NCBI GenBank assembly: GCA_022575985.1
Contig: JAKSXM010000007.1
Coordinates: 55,830,501-55,894,500, forward strand
DNA: 64,000 bases
Source: Anagrus nilaparvatae
Lineage: Eukaryota; Arthropoda; Insecta; Hymenoptera; Mymaridae
Reading direction: 5' to 3'
The notes under the pieces were generated by a model. It was not told the origin of the DNA and ran no database searches. It worked only from the letters and a program-made list of their open reading frames with translations. The position numbers and the translations under genes are program-made. Below, piece by piece: positions 56,223-64,000 of this stretch (positions are counted from its first letter, which is position 1; each line of letters opens with the position of its first letter).

Positions 56223-56670
56223 TATCAGCGCATTTATCTAAACGTAATTAATACCAAATTATTAACTGAAATTGATGAGTTATTAACTGTAATTATTAAC
56301 TGAAAAACTTTTAATTTTTTGTCAGTCTTAATTAGGCTAATTTTTTTGAGTTTAGTAATATTTTTTTGAAAATTAAGACATTCTAATTGTTTTAAAATAT
56401 TAATATTAGCCAAAAACTAAAATAAGCCATAATCTATTAGAACAAAGAGTTTGAAAAATTCAAATAAATAAAGAAAAATTTCTATATAGATATATACATT
56501 ACATATAATTTATACTGTAAATCCAAAAATTATTATTTGACAAAATAAACTTTCAATTTCATATTCAGTTATGAAATATAAATTAATAACAAACAGTAGC
56601 AGGTTTATGTACAAAAAATACACAGAATTATTTATACAACCAAAAATAAACATAAAACATATAGATTTAT

Positions 56671-57603
56671 ACACACAAAAAAATCCTGTATTCCTTGAGC
56701 CCGAGCCCCTGTGATGTATACTACCAATATTATCGTGCAGCTCCTCAATTATTTCCGGGCTGCTGACGCCCAGAAAAATTCAGAAAATAATATCGAGTTA
56801 ATTCGTGTAAAATGACGGTAATGTTATAGAGTCAAATTATATTGATTTTTATAGTGCGCGCTATTAATTAATATTTTTATATTACACTGCATTTAAAATT
56901 GACAAAAAATTGATAAAAAGTCTTATTTAATTTAATTTAAATTACAAAACGAGCGCGTATAACCTAAAAAAGAAATATAATACATGTATAATATTATATA
57001 TATGTATGCAATTTATTAAAAAGGTAAATTGTATATGTAAAATATAAATACATTTTTGAAACGGGTATAGCAATTCAGATAAATTACCATCCTGTAAATT
57101 ATTATTTAAAAGACACATAAAATTTTCATTGAAAAAATCTGTATTTATCAATTTTAATAAGCATGCTTTAATATAGTAGTATTCACTTCAGATTCGGAGT
57201 TTGTAAATACTATTTTTTTACTCGCGAATATAGGTTCAAAAATCTATTCTATTGCATTGAATCTTTTATTAATCTAAACAATATATCTCATTATCACGAT
57301 GGAACTCATTATTTACTCCATTATCTATAATTGCAAATAAAAAAAATAGTACATAATATACACCAACAAATAAATATTATTACAACGTGCGTGCTGGGCG
57401 CACGGTACGTATACTATCGTGCTCTCGTATGATCATGCGCATTACTTTTTTAATATTCCGGGCTCAGGCAGCCCGGAAACCGTGCATTTTTCTTACGGCA
57501 CGAAGGTTCACGAGGTCTGAAATCACATGCAACAAAAGCATTGTAATCTGTGGAGCAGTAACCCAGCTTCGGGCTGACGCCGCACGGGATTTTTTTGTGT
57601 GTA
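56671..57603. mobile_element. Inverted-repeat element with ACACACAAAAAAATCC ends
   Basis: The left end ACACACAAAAAAATCCTGT and the complement of the right end ACACACAAAAAAATCCCGT match at 18 of 19 positions. Just inside both ends are GC-rich blocks with GGGCTG-TGACGCC and CCGGGCT words. The interior contains a small hairpin, CCGGGCTCAGGCAGCCCGG, near 57460. No transposase frame is visible; frames at 56942-57151 and 57387-57614 have no domain. Confidence 0.6.
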
Positions 57604-59312
57604 CGCCCACATAAGTAATCGTTTATATATTTACGTTTGATGTTATGTATTTAGTTAGAAATTATGTTGATTCAATTAATTTATTAAATAAAAGATATTT
57701 TCAAAATCTGAATTCAAATAATAAATAATTTTATTTTTGTTGAACTAAATAATTTCCTTCTAATTAATGAAATTAACTCATTTTTTCTCATTTTCTCCTT
57801 TGTAATTGGTATTTTTTTTTTTTTTTTGTTATTTTCTCACGAAGAGTTTAAAAAATTTTTTACATTTAAATTACTGATTAAAATTTTACAAGTAGGGTTC
57901 AAACTTTTTAAATACTGCAAGATTATTAAATATACTTTATTTCTAATGAAGCTCTTAGAAAAAAAATTATTTCGAATTCAACCTCTTGAGTTTTTTTTTT
58001 ACTTGAGGACTTCATATTAATTCTAAAATATCTTGTCCAGATTATTTACTATATCGATAGTAAAAGTATCTGTAAAATGATAAAATAATTTTTTTTTTCC
58101 TATAAAATATCTGGATAAGATATTTAACGGAGTAGATATGAAATTTTTGGTTTCCCTTGTTGATTATTTCTTATCAAATTTTAATACTTAAAAAATAAAC
58201 AAAAAAATATATTTTTTGAAATTTGAAATTAAAACTAGGTAAAATTTTGGTCACTTTTATTTAATTTGATTAAAAGTTTTGTTTCAAATCCAAAACTTAC
58301 ATTTGCTTAAATTTCTTCCCAACCCACCAACTTTTCTATGATACATTTTTGATTATTTTGCCTCGTTTTCGAGATATTTGAGTGTATATCGTTTAAAATG
58401 ATTCACCCTGTATAAAATATTTAAATAAAATAATTAATTCATCCCATAACTTTTTCCAATTTTCACTCAACAAATTTTAGGTCTATTCTTTTTGCCTCAA
58501 AAAAGTTAACCTGGAGCAAAATTGGAGTAAAATTAAACCCATCGAACGTTCTTTTTCATGGCTGTAATGAAAAAAGCAAATCTTATTTTTGGGATAAAAT
58601 TTTTTTAGTGAAAATTAAATATCAAATCGTAATAAATATAGCTTTTTACCGATAGCAGTAAATAATCTATTATTTACTATAGTAAAAATAAAAATTAATA
58701 ACAATTTAATTAAAATACAACCTACAAAATATTTCAAATAAGCAAGCATTTTTTTTCTTTATTTAACTTCAGTTCTGCTTTTTTATGACAAAAAGAACAG
58801 ACCTATTGGTATTACCTTGGCTTGAAAAATAATTATAAAAGAAACCAATTTTGCAAACTATTTTTTAAAAATGAATTTATAATTAAACTATTTTTTTTAT
58901 AATTTATAATTAAAAGTAAAAAATCTTTAAATCGGTGAAAAAAAACTTTTTAATTTTATGGCTGGAAAATATGTCCAACGTTAACAATTTAATAATTTAA
59001 TTTAGAGTATTAGCGAAGTAGTCGAATAATTGATATTTTTGTCATTTTTGATTGAAACAAAAGACTATATTTTTATTTATTGTCAATCCAGATTAAGTAA
59101 ATGAATAAAACTATTAAAAAGTTTTGTAAAAGTTTTTTCTTAATTAAAATATTCAAAATACTTATAACTTTATCTATAAAATTCAAAGCAAAAATTAAAA
59201 CTTAAAATCATTATTTTTTATGAATCTATTTAAAATAAAACAAAAATTATGTAATTGAAATAAACGTACATTAAAAAATAAAAAAATTAATATTATTTAG
59301 AAAAACATTTAA
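57604..59312. other. AT-rich, with a CACCCTGTATA repeat end
   Basis: AAAATGATTCACCCTGTATA near 58397 (complement TATACAGGGTGAATCATTTT), followed leftward by CTCAAATATCTCGAAAACGA in complement, is the end of a repeat widespread in arthropods. AGGTCTATTCTTTTTG (58490) and its near complement CAAAAAGAACAGACCT (58793) form another inverted pair. Confidence 0.5.
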
Positions 59313-60038
59313 AGGCTACTTCCGGATAAGTACAGTGATTTGGCCCCCGGAAACCTAAACAAAGTAGTGGCATACAAAAAGTTATCGAAAAATTTACTGA
59401 TTTCCGTTGGAATTAGACTCTAGGCCACGACTCAACCCTGAAAACCTAAAAAAAACATTTGTTTTTCGGGACTTTTTAGATTTTATTTAATTTCTTTGAC
59501 CCGTAAACAGATAATACTCTTCTCATAGACTGAAAAATTTAACATTTTACCACTTTTAAAGAAAACTTTTTTTTCAGGCCGTTAGGGCCTTATTAGGACC
59601 CTGAAATATAATTTTGAATTTTTTTAAAATCGGTTTTCCAAGCATAAAAAAAATATACCATCCTTAAATTTTTTTTAATAGTCCTGGCAAAAGAACCATT
59701 TTCTAATACCCGAAAATTCAAAATCGTTTACCGCCTTTTACCCGCGCTTTTTTACTGCTATAAAATTTTTAAATTTCAACAGTTTATTCTTATGCCAAAA
59801 ATAAAAAAGCACAGTTATTAAACTGATTTTTTATCAATAGACACCATTCTGAAATCCAAATCGTGCAATTCTGCCACTGTTTACCCGCGCTTTATGCATT
59901 GAAAAAGCTTTTCAGGGGTTCTCGGGGGCCTCTAATCCTAACTGGAACTAGTGAGTTTTTGATAACTTTTTAGATGCTACGAATTAGGTTAGATTTGGTT
60001 CCGGGTGGAAAATTACTGTACTTATCTGAAAGTAGCCT
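59313..60038. mobile_element. piggyBac-like non-autonomous element, 726 bp
   Basis: The ends AGGCTACTTCCGGATAAGT and, in complement, AGGCTACTTTCAGATAAGT are each followed by ACAGT. TTAA flanks both sides (59309-59312 and 60039-60042), the target of piggyBac transposases. Inside, TTTACCCGCGCTTTATGC and TTTTACCCGCGCTTTTTTAC recur. No open frame of use; must depend on a transposase elsewhere. Confidence 0.85.
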
Positions 60039-60239
60039 TTAATTCATATATTATATTAAAAATAATACGGTTGCAATATCAAGTTCTCTAATTGGTTAAC
60101 TTTTGTTTCAAGTATTCCAAATCACGCTAAATTAAATAACTAGAACTAAATTCAGTGACGCAATTCAGTCTCACTTCTTGTAGAAAGCTCAAAACTTTTG
60201 AGGGGCTTATTTTAGAGTGTACAGGTAATAAAATAAAAA

Positions 60240-60370
60240 ATAAGGTATTCGCTGCAAATAATTCCTCCTGGCTGCTTGTTGTTTTAAACCAGTTGTTCTT
60301 TTAAACGATTGCAAATGGCTCAAAACGTAAAGAAATTAAAAAAAAAAGAAACGACCTTCACTTATTTCAA
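60240..60370. repeat. Fragment of the ATTTGCAATCGTTT repeat family
   Basis: TTTTAAACGATTGCAAATGG followed by CTCAAAACGTAAAGAAATT matches the core at 7740. Confidence 0.5.
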
Positions 60371-61002
60371 ATGCGATGGGACTTAGAAAAAAACATAAGC
60401 GCGTCACGGGACGCCCTTGGGAAGTGAAAACTTAATGTCTGAAATTTTTGTTACTATTTTACTATTAAACGTGTTTTGCGGAGCAATTTAATTAAAACGA
60501 ACCACATTTTTTTGTCTTTTAAACATGTTTATACATATTCGCAGCTTTTGCATGTCATCAAATGAATCAGTATAAATTATTTGTTCATTTTTTGATTTTT
60601 GTAGAAACACGTTTCATTTTTTTTTTTATGTTGATAATGGACCTGAAATTTTCAGTTTAATTTCTTCATCCTCACTACCAGTATCCATAATCTAAGTCTT
60701 CTTTTATACTAAAATTAAATTTTATATTTTCTTTATTTGAAATATTTGAATGTCAAAAGAATTAACATACATACAATAAATAAAATAAATAAACCAACTA
60801 AAAAAAAAGTGGTTATTGAAAAGCCGCGGTGTACACAAAAGCCTATAATATGTGCCTTTATACATGTATTAGTATAAGAAAAAGAAGAATAAATATGGCG
60901 AGAGAAAGCAAAGATATATATTATTACTATAGTATAGACCTCGGGTAACGCTCGCATCGATCGTTGCATCTGCCGTTGCCTTTTTTACAAAATTACTCAT
61001 AG

Positions 61003-61132
61003 TACACGGTGATTCCGAGCGGGACGTATTGTTTGCTTTTTGACGGCCAATAGCAGGCACAGATCCAAGCATCGACAAATAACGTTACCGATTTGAAAAA
61101 CAACAACACGTCCCGCTCGGAATCACCGAGTA
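61003..61132. mobile_element. TIR MITE, about 130 bp, CGGTGATTCCGAGCGGGACG arms
   Basis: TACA-CGGTGATTCCGAGCGGGACG at the left is matched by CGTCCCGCTCGGAATCACCG-AGTA at the right, a perfect 20-bp GC-rich arm. TA sits at both edges. The minus-strand frames at 60733-61078 overlap it and are not genes. Confidence 0.85.
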
Positions 61133-61159
61133 TATTAAAAATTTATTTTTCCGACAACG

Positions 61160-61335
61160 TTGCTATGGAAGTTTTCACTTCATAAAATTTTTGGGCATTG
61201 CATATCTTAAATAAAAAAAAAAATTTTTTTAATATTCTTTACGTTACAAGTCATTTGCAATTTGAGCGTAAAAAAAAATTCTGCTTGCTAAAAAAATTCC
61301 GGCTGCCAAACAGTTTTTATTTTCAGTGTAGGAAT
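61160..61335. repeat. MITE fragment ending TTTTCAGTGTA
   Basis: CAAGTCATTTGCAATTTGAG and the terminal TTTTTATTTTCAGTGTAGG place it with the CACTGAAAAAA family. Confidence 0.5.
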
Positions 61336-61394
61336 AAATAAATATAAAGCTAATCGGTATTAATAAAAATAAAACTCATCTTTTTCCAAAACTT

Positions 61395-62050
61395 TACTTA
61401 GGCCACGAACATTGTAGGAAATTTCAAAGGAATGTTAAGGTTGAATGTGGCGAAAAACGGATGTTTTAGATTTAGCAAAAAATCGGTTGAATTTTTTAAT
61501 ATAGATTAAATGAAAAAGTTGTGGATATAAGATCTATGCGATTTTTAAGACTCACGTGAGACCTTCTAACTGTCTTATAGATTCCATATTATAGTCAAAA
61601 TAAAAAAAAAAAACATTGAAAATTGAGGTAGATACTTGAAAAGGCTCTATTAGGCTAAAAAATGACGCTTATAAATTTTCAGAACTCTTGGCCAAACCAG
61701 TAAAAATTTGGCCAAACCAGTAAAAATTTGGATTTTTCCGTAAAAAGAATTTCAACCTAAAAAGAAGTGAAACTCCCTAAAACTCACCTTAGGGTTGGTC
61801 AACAGTTCAGAAAATTTATGGGCGTTATTTTTTAGTTAAAAAGAGCTCCCGTGTCAAATATCAAGTCTGTAGCTCAACTTTCAATTTTTGACGTTTTTAT
61901 TTTTTTGATTTTGACCATAGCCCGGATAGATTTACACCTAAATGGCAAAAAATAGAGAGATCTAAAACATGTTAGCAAAAAGGTATGCCGTATTGATCCT
62001 AATGAAGGAACTCAATTTTATAGTAATCGTAGGGCTTTTTGGAATGGAAT
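61395..62050. repeat. Dispersed repeat related to 51000-51440, with a short tandem duplication
   Basis: Shares the blocks listed for 51000. A recent duplication, GGCCAAACCAGTAAAAATTT, is seen twice in a row at 61689-61730. Confidence 0.5.
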
Positions 62051-63119
62051 GACTCATATATTTAATATTATTTATTTCAATTTTCGAAAACAAAGTTCAT
62101 AAATAGTATTGTCAACTTATCTGGTGAACTGACTGCTGTTACTTTATTGTCATAAATAATCCGTTGAACTTTTTTTTTTTTGAACTTCGCCTATATTAAA
62201 TTTAATATAAATTTAAATCATGTGACTTTCAATCAAAATAAGTATAAGAATATAAACATAACAATGATGTATTGAATTCCATAATACATTTCAATTTTCG
62301 AAACTAAATTACGTATTTTTACACGATAAAAAAAATTGTCTATATTTTATGTCATGTAAAATGACATTTTTATCACGGATTTTTTATAAAAACAATAAAA
62401 TGCAGTATTTAAAAAAAAAGGTATAAAAAAAAGATTAACATAATATACATTTATATATGAAAAGGTAACTGATGCATAACATTACCCAAAAATATTCCAG
62501 GCACACTGCAACAACATGATTCAAGAGGTTGATGACAGAGAAAATGGGTGTTTATCACATACCAAGACAAAGACAGAGCTTATAAATTTTTGATAAAAAA
62601 ATGTTATGAAAACATGATCAAAATGTTATTTAAAAAAAAAAAAAACGTAATTTTTTCTTGATAAAATAATTACTAAATAAAAAAAAAATGTTAATAATTA
62701 AAATATTTAATTAAACAAATAATTTTTTTGGATTTAAAAAAAAAAAACTAAAATTTTCAAACAACAATTATTTGTATAAACTAAAAAAAAAATAGATGCA
62801 CATATAGCTCCGTGTATATGCTCATGCAAATTAAAAATTAATTATATTTGAGTAAATAATAATAGAAATATTTTTTTCTTTATTTTTTAATTAAAAGTAA
62901 TTAATAATAAAAAATAATTAAATAAATAGGTACATATATTTTTTTAATTTATGCCTTTGTAATATTTTTTGTACTTTAGGACGTTTGTGATTACAATCAA
63001 TAATTGAATTTTTTTATAAAAATTTTACAAAATTAATTAACTACCTTGTAAATTCATCGAATACTTTCGTTACTTATGTATATTTTTTACGTGTAATGGT
63101 ATTTGATAGAAAATTCAAC
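62051..63119. other. AT-rich, nothing further recognised
   Basis: Apart from the exon-like stretch at 62511, this holds long A/T runs without a frame. Confidence 0.4.
62511..62599 (+). other. Exon-like stretch of unknown origin
   Basis: After a polypyrimidine-poor ATATTCCAG comes a frame reading AHCNNMIQEVDDRENGCLSH then TKTKTELINF and a stop. It is less AT-rich than its surroundings. I do not recognise it; it may be an exon fragment, a repeat piece or chance. Confidence 0.2.
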
Positions 63120-63124
63120 TAACG
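63120..63124 (+). repeat. 5-bp duplication TAACG (left)
   Basis: TAACG borders the long palindrome; the same five bases follow it at 63846-63850. Confidence 0.75.
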
Positions 63125-63845
63125 CACAGTGATCTAGAAAAAAAAAGCGGAAATAACTTTTGCTTTGATCGAGTTTCCATCCAATTTTAATGCGGGCTGG
63201 CTTGTTTTACTCCTAAAGACCTGTATTTTACGAAAATAACGACAAGAAAATTTTTTTCCACGTGATTTTCACCCCTTTTTTAGAAACACCAACCCCTAAA
63301 AAAAAAAAATTGTATCAAAATTATAATTTATCGAAAAAAATTTTTCTAGGCCTTGAAAAATTATTTATATGCTTAAATTTGATTGGAAAACAAAGAAATT
63401 ATGTTTAAAAAAAACAAATTACCCCTATTCTACCCCTAATTCCTCAAAAAAATCCCCAAATATAAATTTTATGTAATATTTAAAAAAAAAAAAAAATTTT
63501 ATAAGCCTTTTAACTTTAAGGATAGTTTTTGGGAAATTTGGGGTAGAATAGGGGTAATTTTTTTTTTTTAACATAATTTCTTTGTTTTCCAATCAAATTT
63601 AAGCATATAAATAATTTTTCAAGGCCTAGAAAATTTTTTTCGATAAATTATAATTTGATACAAATTTTTTTTTAGGGGTTGTTTTTCTAAAAAAGGGGTG
63701 AAAATCACGCGGAAAAAAATTTTCTTGTCGTTATTTTCGTAAAATACAGGTCTTCAGGAGTAAAACAAGCCAGCCCGCATTAAAATTGGATGGAAACTCG
63801 ATCAAAGCAAAAGTTATTTCCGCTTTTTTTTTCTAGATCACTGTG
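63125..63845. mobile_element. 721-bp long palindrome (foldback element)
   Basis: The arms are about 340 bp each. The left arm starts CACAGTGATCTAGAAAAAAA, the right ends TTTTTTTCTAGATCACTGTG. Matching inner words include TTTGCTTTGATCGAGTTTCC, GCGGGCTGGCTTGTTTTACT, CCTGTATTTTACGAAAATAA and AACAAAGAAATTATGTTTAA, each with its complement in the other arm at mirrored position. Mismatches are few and there is almost no loop (about 40-60 bp near 63470-63520). No transposase frame. The TAACG duplication indicates insertion as a unit. Confidence 0.9.
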
Positions 63846-64000
63846 TAACGGTTTGTATTTTTGAATATTCGTATTTTTGATACAGCAAATATTTATTTTT
63901 GTAAAAAAAAACAAACTAACGGGTTGTATTTTCAAGTTTTAGATTGAATTTTCAACCAATTAGATTTAAAATGCAACCAAAAACTAAAATTATTTAAATC

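Noticed and set aside
60733..61078. Two minus-strand frames with hydrophobic stretches
   Set aside because: They overlap the GC-armed MITE at 61003 and end in A/T noise; no domain.
51864..64000. PDZ, L27 or kinase exons of CASK on the minus strand
   Set aside because: Searched by eye for GITLK, RI-HGG, GDEI and REING type codings; none found, so they are presumed outside the window.
1..64000. CRISPR arrays, tRNA or rRNA genes
   Set aside because: No spaced identical repeats of the right size, no cloverleaf with a GGTTCGAATCC-type arm and no rRNA-like blocks were seen. The 25-bp array has no spacers.

Overview
This is a very AT-rich, intron-rich and repeat-dense stretch of an arthropod nuclear genome. 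Spliced genes with GT/AG introns, insect-type orthologues, and BEL/Pao, LINE, hAT and piggyBac-type relics all point that way. The extreme AT bias and repeat style fit a parasitoid wasp, but that is inference and no marker here proves it. There are no bacterial-type operons and no CRISPR array, and I saw no tRNA or rRNA gene.

Only two host genes can be supported. (1) A complete apolipoprotein D-like lipocalin lies on the + strand in four exons (18803-27242). It encodes a predicted secreted protein of 238 residues: signal peptide, GxW motif, two N-glycosylation sites and a basic C-terminus. Its 7.5-kb first intron holds a decayed hAT transposon (22060-25047) with intact terminal repeats and an exact 8-bp target duplication. 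(2) The 3' half of CASK (Caki/camguk, a membrane-associated guanylate kinase) lies on the - strand in seven exons between 51863 and 33894. These cover the SH3 domain, a small in-frame cassette-like exon, the HOOK region, the guanylate kinase-like domain and the C-terminal VPVSWVY. The kinase, L27 and PDZ exons are not seen and presumably lie beyond 64000.

Layout. 1-720: satellite with a 334-bp period. 720-9300: AT-rich DNA with a Tc1/mariner-like MITE, a 175-bp satellite and other repeats. 9578-9890: a broken copy of a multicopy arthropod coding repeat. 12500-17760: two inverted units of one repeat family with hairpin ends, enclosing a 25-bp minisatellite (about 33 copies), a CACGTG cluster and 150-bp repeats. 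18803-27242: the lipocalin. About 27470-28620: a LINE relic. 28620-33890: AT-rich DNA with nested MITEs. 33894-51863: CASK, whose introns hold a BEL/Pao integrase relic, histone-gene relics with two perfect histone 3' stem-loops, and many MITEs, two of them nested in a foldback element. 51864-64000: AT-rich DNA with a piggyBac-like 726-bp element, several other inverted-repeat elements and a striking 721-bp near-palindrome flanked by a 5-bp duplication.

The two host genes have no evident functional link. CASK acts in synaptic and junctional scaffolding; the lipocalin is an extracellular carrier of small hydrophobic ligands. Most of the remaining recognisable content is transposon-derived. The least conventional items are the hairpin-ended family at 12.5-17.8 kb, the long palindrome at 63.1-63.8 kb and the histone fragments inside a CASK intron.
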